A DNA stretch of 64,000 nt from Crocodylus rhombifer (GCA_038503035.1 JAVSML010000039.1:248001-312000); one strand, 5' to 3'; numbered from the stretch's first letter, positions 27,974 through 41,425 are shown. A program made the numbers and translations. Notes: generated by a model not told the origin, from the sequence alone.

Positions 27974-28780
27974 TAGGGGTGTGCGAAGTGGGCCCTATTC
28001 AATTCGGATTTAGCCCAAATCAGGGACACCGATTCGATTTGTAGATTCAGATCACTGTCTCTGATTCAATTTGGCCAAATCCAAATCTGAAGATTCGATG
28101 CGGATTCAGAGAATCAGTGATTCTGACATAGACACAACTTTAAATGTTTTTTCTACACACCTTGAGGTACCAGCACGGCTTGTAAACACTGCAGTGCTGG
28201 GGCAGATGGAGTGTCCCACAGGAATGTGGTGGGGGGAGCCCTGCATGCTCAGTGGTGAACCTGGAAGTGGACCAGAAGTACTTCCCATCCACTTCCAGTT
28301 CTGCTAGGTAGCACTCCGCCCTCCCTCCCTCCCCCCTGTGTCCCCCTGGATCAGCGATTGGCAGTGGGGTGACCCTGGGTGCCCCCCCCCCAGATTCAGG
28401 AGGCACCAATCACCAAGACAGGTGGGCACAAGGGATCCCCCCTGCGCACTCCCCAGCAGACTCGGAAGTGGACCAGAAGTGCTTCTGGTCCACTTCTAGG
28501 TCTGCTGCCGAGTGTGCTGGGGACCACTCCCCCTGCTCTTGTGGGATGCTCCATGTGCCCTAGCATCACAGCATTATGAGCCGCCTGCTACCTTGAGGTA
28601 TGTAGAAAAAACATTTAAAGTTGTGTCTATGTCTGAATCGCCAACTCTTTCTGAATTTCTCTGATTCTATTTGGAGAGATTAAAGGTTCCTTTGATTCAA
28701 TTCGGATTCGGAGATTTACCCACCGAATCGGGCAAATCTCCACCAAATTGAATCAGGCACTGAAGGTTTGCACAGCCCTA
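27974..28780. mobile_element. 807-bp foldback hAT-type element with 8-bp TSD
   Basis: Ends taggggtgtgcgaa and ttgcacagcccta are inverted. Flanks ctatttat (27966-27973) and ctatttac (28781-28788) agree at 7 of 8. The two halves are long inverted repeats: 'gacatagacacaactttaaatg' near 28126 is mirrored near 28612-28640, and 'ggaagtggaccagaag' occurs in both halves. No transposase frame. Confidence 0.85.
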
Positions 28781-28789
28781 CTATTTACC

Positions 28790-31520
28790 CACTGGTGCAT
28801 CTCCACTGGCCAAGTGAATCATTTTAGCCTGAATTGTGTCACATCAAAGTTTAATCTCCAGTACTAAAAGAACATAATTTTTTTCCTATCTTCTTTGAAC
28901 TTGTTTTTCTCCTCCTCAGATCGTGTTTTATCTCTCTTCTTTCTACCCTCTTCTCCCCTTGTTTGAGAGGTCTTTTTGTCAATCTGCTAGAGGAACACAT
29001 TTATCTTCTCTTCTTATGCCACCTTTTCTCTCTGTTGCTCACAGCCAAATCTATGGCTGTGTCCAAATTTGCAGGGGTGTGCTGTTACTTTGTGCCACAG
29101 CACATGTACATGCATGTGCACTGGGGTGAGGGACAAATTGTGTTGCTTCAGGCAAACTGCCCTTTCCCCACTCCTCCCACCTCCCAGCATGCTGGAGCAG
29201 CTGGGGCACAAATGAAATAGTAAAGATGCTCTGGTCAACAGCCAGAGTGTCTCCCTGGAGAACTGAGCCTGTTTGTTCCACCAGTTCTTTTCTCAGCATT
29301 TTTTTTTTTGGTACTGGGAAATCCTAGTAGCAAATATTGCTCTTGTGCAGCAAATTACCACCACCATGCATGGTTTGTGGTGCCATGAATTGCATGTACC
29401 TGTATGTCTGCACACAGCCCATGAGTCTTAAAGGGACATCAGCAGTTAAAAATCACTCTGCAACGTGTTGAGTATCTTGTTGTTACAAGTCACAAAGACC
29501 ACTGTAAGTGCAAGAGAAAGAGGAACAATTCTTTAAGTTTTTTTGGTCAGCTTATTCAGTCTGTGTATTTGGCAGTACTTTATATATAGTCTGTCTTGCA
29601 GTTTTCCATATACAGTCAGTCAGTGAGTTTCCTTTGATATTTGTGTGGGTCTTTCACACTACAAAAGAGGATTTTTTTAAAAGGAAATGTGATGTTAAAA
29701 CAACCAGAACAGTTGGCAGTATTCTTGGGATAATAAACCACTTGGTAATACTTATAACTGATTTAAAAATTGACAGTATCTCCACTCAGTGATGTCAATT
29801 TGATTTTGCAGTAAGTATCTTCTTATTTCCTTTAAACACATATTTGCAGTTTGAAAAAAAAATCTGAATTCCTGCAGGTGCTAAAAGATACACAAGCATT
29901 AAATAATGACCACACAAAGGAGTCTCTGTGAAACCTTGTGCTCCGGTAGATCACCTTGCACAACTGGAACCTAAGATATGAATTCTGAAACAATTATAGC
30001 ATGTTTAACTTTAAGACATTAGTAGTTTTAAACACTTCAACAGAACTGCACATATGCTTATAGTTAAGCATGTGTGTAAGTGTTTGTAAAAGAAAGATCT
30101 TTATCTAGTATTTTATTATTATACCCATAGTTATTTTTTAAACAATCTATTCTAATTATTTTTTTTTTCAGACTCTAGTCATATGCTTGTCCTATGACTA
30201 TCTGCAGTCATTCAATGCTTTTTGTGGAAAGAGAGATCTTTTATAGTTTTTAATTTCTTCATAAGAATGAATTCACTTATTTTAATCTTGGAAGCACGAA
30301 GCACTTTGTTCTGGAGATAGGACTATAAGCAACACTCTTTGATTTTGCTATAATTACTTCTCGCTATGCTTGTAATACCCCATTGTTTGTATAGTATTAT
30401 ACTAAAAGCTACAATATTTTTGTGGCTGCCCTAATTTGCAATAAATGATTACATATTACGGTGTTCTATGCAGACAAGAGTTTGCCTTCTGCAATAATTA
30501 TCTTCTGACAGCAATTTTTTTGCATGATGGGATAGGCTAAGTGAAAATGATAACATGTCTTGGATAAATTAAGAAATTTGATTCCAACCATGTAAATAAC
30601 TCATTATAACAGCAAAGATTTGAATTTATTTGCTTAATTACTGAACTGATATTCATATATCTACTTGTGAGCATCCACATTGATTGACAAGACAGGTGTA
30701 TATTATCCATATCCTTCAAACATTTTGTAATAACATGAATACATTTTGGAATTAAAATTACAATTTTTATGTGCAGACTTCCACTGAAGCTGCTTTTGTA
30801 TATAATCTGTGACCTTCTCCTTACCTAGGTGGCTACGCTCATGCAGACAAAGCCAGTTTTAAGGATCAGAATGCAGAACAATTGCCCAGCGCCCCATGGC
30901 ACGTCTCACTAAGTCAGTGAGGCAGGGGAAGCGGTGGAGGTGGAAGGTGACAAAGGTTTTGGCAGACGTTCTACACATTAGCCCTGCACTCTCTTTGAGT
31001 GCTGCTTCAATCCCCTTCCTCTGCCTGATCACCTGCTCTGCTTTCTGTTCTCTGTCCCATGTGCATCTCCCTTCCCCTTCTGCCACATGCCACACACACA
31101 GGCTTCCCGTGTCATGTGTGACATGGCGCCACAGGTTGGCCTTTCCTGCATGAAACTAAATTAGTGCAAATCATCCAGTGTGTGGGTGGGAGAAGGGCAG
31201 GGCTTTACCCCTTAATCTTTCCCCAGGGTTCCCCAAAGGCTTATCCAGAATGGGTCTGTGCATACATGAGGGTGCTCTGGTCTTGTCTTTAATGGCTGAC
31301 TCAAGAGCCCCCTTAGAGGCATGCTGCCAAATGTATCCCTTCCCCAGGGATATGTGGTTTCTTCCTCATTTCATACCAAAAAAAATAATAATTCAGGGAA
31401 TGTGGATTCCTATTCTAGCAGATCCCTTCAGTCTGGTGACCGCTGGAAGATCCATGAAAGTAGCGGGCTACCTGTCTCGAAGCCATGTCTCTCTAGACTA
31501 GCTCAATTCCCAACCACCAA
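28790..31520. other. Intergenic, no gene seen
   Basis: AT-rich DNA. At 30001-30080 'gcatgtttaactttaag' and 'cttatagttaagcatgtgtgtaagtg' look like the core of a known palindromic amniote repeat, related to 39355-39495. No exon recognised. Confidence 0.45.
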
Positions 31521-31530
31521 GGAAACTTTT

Positions 31531-31833
31531 TAGGTTATGTACTCACTAGCCATGAACTGCTGACTGTGCAATCATTACTGCGCATTTACTACTTGTATAA
31601 TTTAAAAGCCACTCAGCAATGCTACTGTGCAGTAACTTTGGTTCCTGTGCAGTCATTTAGTACTTGTATAAACTAAATGACTGTATAATAACCAAACAAC
31701 TTTTAGGTGACACTGACTGCTTGGTAGCTTATTACTACTGTGCACTAGCGTCACGTCACAGTTATTGCCACATAACGCTACTACGCAGTAGTAACAAGCT
31801 ACTGCACAGTCAACACCTTGTGTAGATGCAGCC
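31531..31833. mobile_element. Foldback MITE-like repeat with TGTGCAGT motifs
   Basis: About 300 bp rich in 'ctactgtgcagtaact', 'cctgtgcagtcatttagtacttg' and 'tactacgcagtagtaacaagctactgcacagtcaa'. It ends 'cttgtgtagatgcagcc'. Related to 27253 and 51648. Confidence 0.7.
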
Positions 31834-31839
31834 ACTGTC

Positions 31840-33750
31840 ACTCTAGAGAGCTCCACACTGGCTGTTTCTTGTAGGAAAAGATCACCAAAATATCAAACAC
31901 CTAGCCAATGTTGGTGTTCCAGCAATTCCAAAATTCTGATTGTAAACTTGGTCTTAGTCTCCATGTGTTTCACTGTGGAAACAGCTTTGATACAGGCATA
32001 TAAAACTGCTCTTATTGGCATCATTCATTTACTCATGAAACTGCCAGAAACTGGACTGGCAAGGCACATTTTTGGTGCAACACATTGTTTCTCCACTAAT
32101 CAGGTCTCCAGGACTATACTTTGAAAAATTCTGTCATTAATTGACTAATTCACCCTATCTTAGAAAAAAAAAAATCTTCCAGAAAAAGCAAGGAAGAACA
32201 ACATTAACTTTTAGGAGGAAAAAAGAATGAGAATTCCACATTTTAGACCTTCTCTGCTGTAAGGAAGCAAGGGCAAATACCTAGTTTGTTTTGCTGGACA
32301 AGTCACCTTTACAAGAAAAAAATATAAAGTAACAGATTATTTCTGTTTTATGTGAGAAGGTAAATAAATAAATCCTTTACCCTTATGAAATTTTAATATC
32401 TCATATTTATGAGATATTCAGTACCAAAATATGTATTAGAATTGTAATAGCTCATTTTATGGAAAAAGCTACGCACTTAAGCTGAACATCTAGGACACTA
32501 ATGACACTCCACCTTCCTTCTGCTTCACATTCTCCTACAGTCACTTCATATGAGTCCTGCAGTAACCCATGCTCTTGTATGATCCATTTCTTAGCTATGT
32601 TATGTCACAATAGGGATATGAACAATTACTATCACTCAGCTTCTCAAAAACACCACAATCTCAAATAAGGTCTGGAGCTCTATTTACTTGAATGGCTCCA
32701 GATATGCCTTGGCTTTCCATTAGATATTGCAAGGAAAAATGTGGATCCCTGCAAAGGAGACCATACCTGAGGAAAAAATGCATAAATCTAAAATTTAGAT
32801 GCTGGCTGGAAGAAATAGTATTGTCAAAAACACCTTAAAATTAGAACAAAGTTGAGTTCTGGATGTGAACCCCCACAAGGTTTGGGGTTTGGGTTAGATC
32901 CATTTCTAAAAAATACTACAACGAAATTCTTCCTTTCACATATGACAGGTTTCAGTGATGAAGAAAAGAAGCACAGACAATAATTTATTACCAGTCATAA
33001 TTAGCCACATTCTTAGTCTCCATTATGTAGGACTGAAGTGGGAAGAAAGTGAAGGAACTCTCTCTGTACCCTACTTGCCATACCCCCTTCCCTGCTTTCT
33101 TTGGAAATAGCTTCCAATGTATGTGCCCATACCATTAAAGGACAGGAAGTAAAAACCAGATGAAAAAGAAAGAAAAATGCTGTAAGGTATATTTAAGTTA
33201 TGTCTAAGGAAGTGGGGCATTTAAAATTGGCATAACAGAATGACGTGTAAGAAAAAAATCCTGAAATGTCCTCAGTTAAAATTACATTTTTTTTTAATCC
33301 CACCACTGTGGATGAGCATGCTACCTGCAAGCTTTCACTAATATAATCAGCAGTAAAATAGCTACTATGTCTGACATTCACAGTTTGCATTTGGCACAGT
33401 TAATGTATACTTGAAATGAATGGGTACATTTCATATATAACAGAGTTGTTCATTCACTATTCTTGTGTGCAGACTCCGGAAGACAACACTAAACTGGTCA
33501 TATTCATAAACATTTATTCCTAAATACAAGAACTAGAAACATATTTTTTCAAATCAAAACTTAAATTCATTAGACTATGGAATGACGTAGTCACTAGAGA
33601 ATATCCAGAGTACAGGCTAATTATGCTAAATTCATTAATTTAGACTTCATCAACAGCTGGGCAGAATATGGCTCACCCTTAAACTCTGAAGCTGCAAATT
33701 CAAATAATTCAATACAGATACCCCAACCCTGAATACTACATTTCTTTTTT
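31840..33750. other. Intergenic, no gene seen
   Basis: AT-rich DNA with short A/T runs. No gene or clear repeat was recognised. Confidence 0.45.
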
Positions 33751-33756
33751 TTGGGG

Positions 33757-34440
33757 GGGGGGTCATCATTGACCACAAGATGAACATGAGCCTGCAATGC
33801 GATGTTGCGGCTAATAAAGCGACCAAAATGCTGGCTTGCATCCATAGATGCTTCTCGAGCAAATCCCAGGACGTCATTCTCCCCTTGTACTCGGCCTTGG
33901 TGAGGCCGCAACTGGAGTACTGCATCCAGTTTTGGGCTCCACAATTCAAAAAGGATGTGGAGAAGCTTGAGAGAGTCCAGAGGAGAGCCACACGCATGAT
34001 CAGAGGTCAGGAAAACAGATCTTACAATAATAGACTGAGAGACAAGGGACTCTTTAGCCTGGAAAAGCGTAGGCTCAGGGGTGATCTGATGGCCACCTAT
34101 AAGTTTATCAGGGGTGACCACCAGGATTTGGGGGAACGTTTGTTCACCAGAGCGCCCCAAGGGATGACAAGGTCGAACGGTCACAAACTCCTGCAAGACT
34201 GTTTCAGGCTGGACATAAGGAAGAATTTCTTTACTGTCCGAGCCCCCAAGGCCTGGAACAGTCTGCCAGCAGAGGTGGTTCAAGCACTTACATTGAACAC
34301 CTTCAAGAGTAAATTGGATGCTTATCTTGCTGGGATCCTATGACCCCAGCTGACTTCCTGCCCTTTGGGCAGGGGGCTGGACTCGATGATCTCCCGAGGT
34401 CCCTTCCAGCCCTGATGTCTATGAAATCTATGAAATATAT
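33757..34440 (+). mobile_element. CR1 LINE, 5'-truncated 3' end
   Basis: An open frame (about 33780-34343) covers the last third of CR1 ORF2: MLACIHRCFSSKSQDVILPL, PQLEYCIQFWAPQFKKDVEK, RLRGDLMATYKFIRGD and LNTFKSKLDAYLAGIL, followed by the 3' UTR ('cgatgatctcccgaggtcccttcc') and the terminal repeat (atctatgaa)n. The 5' end breaks inside the RT C-terminus after a G run. The frame is intact, so the copy is fairly young. Confidence 0.95.
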
Positions 34441-34444
34441 TACA

Positions 34445-35095
34445 TTTGGTAAGTGTTCTGTATTAGTTGAAATTAAACTCTATTAGACCTCTGATCTGCT
34501 ACCATCCTAGAATGTAAATGAAGAGACGAATCATTGAAGTATGAAATAATTAACTTCCCTGGGAATAAAAGCTAAATTCAAAATTTGAAGTGGGACTTGA
34601 TTTTGGGTAATTTTTATTTCCTTTTTAATTGTGCTTAAGTCTATATCATAAAAAAAATCATTACAGAATAAGAGGAGGGAAAAGAGGAATACCAAAAATA
34701 TGACAGTTAGGACACAGGATGTCACTGGCTTGAAATTATGAACATTAAAAAGTTTGTCTTAGAGAATCAGAGAGCCAAATTGCTAGTTTTTGAGAAATTA
34801 AACCGTAACCTTTCAAAATGTGACGAATTGGTAATAGAACCCCATCTCACTGACCTGCAGATCAGACTTGAGAGTGTGAGCCAAAAAAATGTTCAGCTGT
34901 TGGAAAGTGAAAAAAAGATCACCCCATTCTGATTTTTAGTCTGAACTCCCACCTCCCACCCTCTTCATGGCTTCCTCAGTCCAAATTGTTGAAATTGATG
35001 GTTCATTTGCAAAAAGGCTATCATTTCTGTTATGTTTCAACCCTTGAAGAATCCAGTTTTCTGGAAACAACAAAATTTCAGAATGAAGATTTTGA
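34445..35095. other. Intergenic between two CR1 copies
   Basis: AT-rich DNA, no gene or repeat recognised. Confidence 0.45.
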
Positions 35096-35100
35096 TTATA

Positions 35101-37400
35101 TTTCATAGTTTCATAGTTTGTAGGGTCGGAAGGGACCTGAGCAGATCATCTAGTCCAACCCCCTGCCATGGCAGGAAAGAGTACTGGGGTCAAACAACCC
35201 CAGCAAGATGTTCATCTAACCTCCTCTTAAACACCCCCAGGGTAGGAGCCTGCACCACTTCTCTTGGAAGCTGGTTCCAGACCCTAGCCGCCCTAACCGT
35301 GAAGTAGCGCCTCCTGATATCTAACCTAAACCTACCCTCTGCCAGCTTGCGACCGTTATTCCTGGTCACTCCTGGTGGTGCTCGGGGGAACAGTGACTCC
35401 CCCAATGCCTGCTGATCCCCCCTGACTAGTTTGAAACAGGCCACAAGATCCCCACTCAGCCTTCTCTTTTGGCGGCTGAACAGGTTCAGGTCCCGTAGCC
35501 TGTCCTCATAGGGCCTGCCCTGTTGTCCCCTGATCATACGAGTGGCCCTCCTCTGGACCCTCTCCATGCTGTCGACATCCCTCTTGAAGTGTGGTGCACA
35601 GAACTGGACTCAGTACTCCAGCTACGGCCTGACCAGTGCCGCATGGAGGGAGAGGATCACCTCCTTGGACCTGCTCGAGATGCATCTGTGGATGCATGAC
35701 AAGGTGCGGTTGGCCTTCATAACTGCCTCCCCACACTGCCGGTCCATGTTTATCTTGGAGTCAATGATGACCCCAAGATCCTTTTCCGCCTCCGTGTTGA
35801 CAAGAGGGGAGTTCCCCAACCTGTAGGTATGGTGCCGGTTGTTCCTCCCCAGGTGCATCACCTTGCACTTATCTGTGTTGAAACCCATCCTATTCTCATC
35901 CGCCCACCCTTGTAACCTGTCTAGGTCTGATTGTAGCCTGTTGCATCCTTCCAGTGTGCCCACGTCCCCCCACATCTTAGTGTCATCAGCAAATTTGAAC
36001 AGGGTGCTTTTTACCCCCTCGTCCAAGTCACTGATGAAGATGTTGAACAGTGCGGGCCCGAGGACCGAGCCCTGCGGAACCCCACTGCCCACGTCCTTCC
36101 AGGTTGAGAAGGACCCATCCACTACCACCCTCTGGGTGCGGCCCTCCAGCCAGTTGGCAACCCATTTGACTGTGTGGGTGTCTACACCACAGCCCCCCAG
36201 TTTCTTAAGGAGAACGGGGTGAGAGACAGTGTCAAAAGCCTTCCGGAAGTCCAGGAAGACTATATCCACTGCTACCCCTGCATCTAATGTTCTGGTGATC
36301 TGATCGTAAAAGGCCACCAGGTTGGTCTGACAGGACGTGCCACTGATGAACCCGTGTTGGTTGCCCCTAAGCATGCAGTGCCCTGCTGGCCCCTCCTGGA
36401 TGCGTGCCAGCATAATTTTCTCAAACAGCTTGCCTAGGATCGAGGTAAAACTAACTGGCCTATAGTTTCCCAGGTCTTTCTTCCTGCCTTTTTTGAAGAT
36501 GGGAACCATGTTGGCCCTCTTCCAGTCCTCTGGTACCTCACCAGAGCACCACGAGTGCTCGTAAAGCTGTGCCAGGGGACTTGCAATGACCTCAGCCACT
36601 TCCTTTAGAACTCTAGGGTGGAGATCATCTGGATCGACTGACCTGAATACGTCCAACCCTCCAGAAGCTCCCTAACTAAATCCTCGCTAACCTTTGGCCC
36701 TGGTGTGCCTCCCCCGGGGCCTGAGGGGGGCCCAGCAGGGAGGTGGCTGTTCTGGTCCCTACTTAGGAAGACGGAGGCAAAGAAATCGTTAAACGTGTTA
36801 GCTTTGCTATCTGGTGTGATGACCAAATTTCCCAACGCGTCCTGCAAGGGCCCCACATTACCCAGGGCCTTTTTTTTACCAGCTATGTATTTAAAAAAGG
36901 ACTTCTTATTGTCCTTAATCTGGGAAGCTGGTCCCAGTTCCATCTCTGCCTTCGCCTTCCTAACTACCCCCCTACATCCCCAAGCAACTACAGAATAGTC
37001 CTCCCTGGTGATGACCCCTTCTTTCCATTGGGTGTAAGCCTCCTTTTTAGCAAGGAGACATTCCCAGATGCTTTTGGTGAGCCATGGAGGCTTGTGTGCT
37101 CTCCTGCTCCCTTTGATCCTCATTGGGATTACCTTCCTTTGGGCTTGGAGGATCGTCTCCTTAAGGAGTGACCGCTCTCCTTGGACACCTGGCTCCCCTT
37201 CCCTCTGGGACCTCAGCGCTTCTCCAGCTATCCTCCTTAGCTCGTTGAAGTTTGCCCTCCTAAAATCTAGGGCCACTGCCTTACTGCATGCCTTTGCCAC
37301 CTTGCGCTGGATGCAAACAAACTGAGCACTGAATTCAGGGTTGGTATGCATTGGTGGCATATGTGGAAGCAACTCAGTTTTTGCAGGCCCAAGCTTCAAA
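35101..37400 (-). mobile_element. CR1 LINE, 2.3 kb, nearly intact RT
   Basis: The longest CR1 here. From 37399 downwards the frame covers the pre-RT region (FRRANFNELRRIAGEALRS, FFKYIAGKKKALGNVGP, FFASVFLSRDQ), then a 344-codon frame (36656-35622) with the RT: HGFISGTSCQTNLVAFYD, DFRKAFDTVSHPVL, VPQGSVLGPALFNIFISDLD and an intact FADDTKMW catalytic box. A frameshift lies at about 36605-36656 and two in-frame stops near 35600-35621. The C-terminus continues in the same frame (35567-35190), ending LDEHLAGVV. The 3' tail 'tcatagtttgtagggtcggaaggga' is at 35101-35130. Truncated at the 5' end, with no endonuclease domain. Confidence 0.96.
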
Positions 37401-37404
37401 AAGA

Positions 37405-39350
37405 GAAATTGTGACTTTTGTGTCCAATAACAAGAGCTCCCATTTTGTAAACAAAGTATCCACCTGGGCCTTTAGCGTGGAAAGCTATTACAATCCAAAT
37501 ATTCCCAGTTTATCATTTATAAGGTGCAACACCTGTGGAAAATTACAGGCACTAGAAAATAGCACATCCCACAGTTCTAGTATCTTTCTTCAACTATTTG
37601 TTCCTCTCTACAGAATCCAAACATTCAGTTAATAAGAGGAACATTCCACCCATTCCCTTTGTAAAGCTAGCTGACCACATAGACTAGAGAAACTATCTGG
37701 ACCTGAACAACAGAAGCAAAAGCAGTGACTATGTCCTCCTGTTCAAGGGGCTATAAACTTCTAAGTCTTCTTTGGGGGATTAAAGCATTAAGGTTATCAA
37801 GCACAGCACTCCATGGAACAAACACTTAGATGGAAAACAGACACTGGCACCAATTGTCCACTGAGATGCACCTTGCATAGTCATTGACACCTGTGCAAAG
37901 TGAATGCAAAATACGTGCAAAATGTGCCAAATGGAATAATGGTGCTCAGTTCAACTTTTAAATAAGGGTAAGGCAAAGGAAACACAGGCCCTCATGTGCC
38001 ATTGGTTACAAAATAATCCCATGCCTTCCATGTTGTGAAACTTTTTCTGAGTTTGTTGTGACATTTGATGTAGTTTTACTTAAAGTAGCAACTTCTGCAG
38101 ACTCTCAGCTTTTGTTTTTTTAAAAAGTAATGTAGTAAAGTACAATCAAGGGAACTCTTAAGGGACAGATTCACTAAGTCATTCATGTGAATAACATTAA
38201 AGGTGCCTGATTTACTAATGAAATCACTAATTTACAATTGAAACCATAATGAGAATAGGCATCTAAATAAAAGCCTAACCTCCTTTGAGAATCCAGGCAC
38301 AAAGACTGAAAAAACAAAGGGCAAATAAAAAAAAGAATGTTTTAGATGTTTTATTATTTGTTTTAGATCTAGTGATTTTGAGAAGCCTGAGTCATGTGTT
38401 TTGAATATTTGAGGTGGAAATACAGCATACAACTTTGAAAAATTGTTTTGAATGAATGCTACAAACATCACAAAAGGAGAAGTAGTATTTGGATGATTCT
38501 AGTTTTAAAAAAATACTGTTTTATAGCCTCTGGGTAATATCAATGGGAAGGATCTTAACCAGGAATCCTGGGTTTTTTTGATAAAAAAGAATCCCCAAAT
38601 TCAGATTTAAAATGTGGATTTGGGATTATTTTTTTAATCCAAAAATTGGGGATTTTTTAAATCAGAGAAAACCAGTATCCCTGATCATAAATATGCTAAA
38701 ACAGTTACTAGATAAGTAAACAAAGAGGGAAGTAAAGTAAAGAAATCTCATTATCAGTGATAAACATTCATCATCAAAGACCTATTCATTACTAAGATAA
38801 TCCTCAAAAAAACCTGGTCACCAAAAACTAAGAGCTTCAAATGTAACAACATCACAAACGAAAGGATGAAGGAATCGAAGATCCGTGACCTGATAACTTT
38901 TGTATCTTGCATCAAGACATCTTCATTCTTCAAATACAAATACGAAACATCAGTGGATTTACACATATATAGCTGAGAGCAGAAGCAAGTTGGCATATAT
39001 TATTCCTCTTTTTTTCCCTTCAAATTATTCACCCAGTAGTGTACTCTTTTACTTCAGCTTTGTCTGATTGCTGTTTAACTGTTGCTTTACCAAATCGTGA
39101 AGCATTAGGCAACCTTAACTTTGCTAATGAAACAATAGATCTAATTCAATATGATAAAGCATGCAGACACATTCACACACATAAATAGAGGGAGAGAAAA
39201 CTACCTTGCAATCCTGTTCCCTGATATAGGAGCCTAGAGGTGTCTCTAACACTCTGTATTGTTTTCACAGTTTGAGGCCAGAAATGGCAATTGTATAACC
39301 AGGGCTGTGATCAAATCTTGATTATTTTGTTTGGGATCTTTCAGTTGTTT
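37405..39350. other. Intergenic, no gene seen
   Basis: AT-rich DNA. No coding exon or clear repeat was recognised. Confidence 0.45.
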
Positions 39351-39354
39351 GCTT

Positions 39355-39495
39355 AGGCCTTGATCCTGCAAAATGCTGAGCAATAAGGCAATGATCTACA
39401 TAGGTGCTCAAATCAATAGGATTCCATACCTGCTTAAAATGAAGCACACACCCAAGTGTTTTGCTTAGATCACCTTGCAGTATGCAGGACTGAGT
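39355..39495. repeat. Palindromic interspersed repeat ('cttgatcctgcaaa')
   Basis: It starts 'ggccttgatcctgcaaaatgctgag' and ends 'accttgcagtatgcaggactgagtc', so the ends are roughly inverted. It resembles a widespread old amniote foldback repeat whose ends read GGCCTGATCCTGCAA. Confidence 0.5.
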
Positions 39496-39499
39496 CACT

Positions 39500-41290
39500 G
39501 GAATGCAATACCAAGCGACCAGGGCTTGGTTTTCTTAAGTGTCAATGTATTATGTATCGCACTCTCTGGCTGCTCAGTGATCAAACTAGGGCACTCATTC
39601 ATTTGATTGTCTGAGAGAGCAACTGTAGACATAAATTCTGTCATAAAGTATTACATGAAATTAAGAATGGCTAGGAAAAGTGAACTAGGGGAGAAATGGC
39701 TGGTAATGAGAACAGTGAAACATTTCACATGCATGAGTTCAGTTCCCATAATCATGAAACTGTTAAAAATTATGAGATTTAAAACAGAACGTGAGCTTTT
39801 TATTTGCTTTCTGGTTTCTGAGCATTCAGTTGCTTCACCTGCTTATATTTTCTCATCAAATACAAGGGCAAGTGGCATAGAAGTGCTCCATTTTGTGCTC
39901 CATTTAATGTGGGCCTGCATTTTGTATCTTAATTTCCTATTACCTAATATAAGAGTTTTGGAAATCTAATTCATGCCAATAAGATGTTACTTGCCTCAAA
40001 TGTATTTATTCAACTGTAAAGGCTCTTCAAAGACTGCTTCCCTGCGTAACAGCCATGTTACACTGGCACTAAGATTTCTACAGAATATTCCCTCTGGTGC
40101 AACCTCACTAAAGGCAGCAACGAGTGGAGACTGGGCACTTCTGCTCTTATTGCTTCTTTTAGGCAACCTCACTCACAGCAGGTCAAATGATAAAATGGTT
40201 GAAACACTAGGATAGGCCAATGAATAGTTCTGTAAAAAAATGTCATAAAAGGGTTAGAACAAAAGAGAACAAAAGGGTAAGTTTTCAGGTCACTTGGGCA
40301 GAGCCATTACTAACCAGCCTTACTTAACACATGAATAGAAAATCCCATTAGAGAGAGCTGAGGCAAATTTCTCTATTCCTTTGTGTTTACAAGACCTTTT
40401 AAACATAACTTTCAAGACACACCCAAAACAGGTGATTCAAAGATTGCCTTATTATGGTTTTGCTCCCTCTTCTCTGGTAGAATCCTTCAGAGTAGGAAGG
40501 TATCAAGGCTATAGACCTCATCTCCATTTCACTTCATACCATCCTTGATAACAGGAGTTCAAGCTCTTGCTTTCCAGCATGGTTCTTACAAGGTAATCTA
40601 AAGCTAATATGTAACTAAAACAAAAGCAGATAGTCCTGACTGAAACATCAGTCCTGACTCAAGAGAATCTCTATTCAGGTGTTAAACAAGATAGCCAGAA
40701 AATTGTTGATCTATGGAGAAAGCAACCTCAAAAGACATGCTGTTTAACTAGTTTTTGTTCTGACTCTTATGGCATTTTACAAGAACACATCAATTGGCTA
40801 CAGGGATGGATTATTACTCTGCTTCACTTGATATAACACAACAAAATGGGTTTTGATGAAGTCTAACTAACTGATGTGTGTAAGCTACATGTTTAAAACA
40901 CTAGAGAATAATTAGAAATGAAACAAGTTTTAAGGTAGTTAACTTGTTTAAACATGTTTCTCCACACAAAGGATCAGCAAAACTCAAGTATAATAACTGA
41001 AATAAATGGTTTATAGTAGTTATTGTGAGGTAAAAGTAGCCCTATAAACATTAGACCCAATTTTTCTTTCAACTGCACCATTGTAAAATATGAGCAATTC
41101 CACTGTTTTAAGTGAAGTTACTTGGGTTTAATACTCCCACATTAGAAAGTAAAATTATAAGTGTGTGCATATGTGGAGAGAGACAAAGATATTATATTTT
41201 TAATATAGTATTACAGTACAATCAAAGGAAATTAAGGCTGGAGGAGACCAGAGGAGGTCATCTTTAAAGTAGGATCATCCCATTCTAGAC
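39500..41290. other. Intergenic, no gene seen
   Basis: AT-rich DNA. The 120-codon plus frame at 39607-39969 has no known motif. A weak CR1-tail-like stretch ('aaggctggaggagaccagaggaggtcatc') is at 41219-41270. Confidence 0.45.
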
Positions 41291-41298
41291 AAGTATTT

Positions 41299-41425
41299 TC
41301 ATAGATTTCATAGACATTTGGGCTGGAAGGGACCCCAGAGGATCATCGAGTCCAGCCCCCTGCCCCAGGGGCAGGATGTCAGCAGGGATCATAGGATTCA
41401 TTTAACCTGCTCTTAAAAAAAGTGC
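41299..41425 (-). mobile_element. CR1 LINE 3' end fragment
   Basis: 'tcatagatttcatagacatttg', 'gggctggaagggacccc' and 'gatcatcgagtccagccccctgcccc' are the reverse complement of the CR1 3' UTR with its terminal repeat. About 125 bp, truncated after 'cctgctcttaaaaaaag'. Confidence 0.92.

Noticed and set aside
33621..34283. 220-codon minus-strand open frame
   Set aside because: It is antisense to the CR1 ORF2 at 33757-34440, which reads as a clean RT C-terminus on the plus strand.
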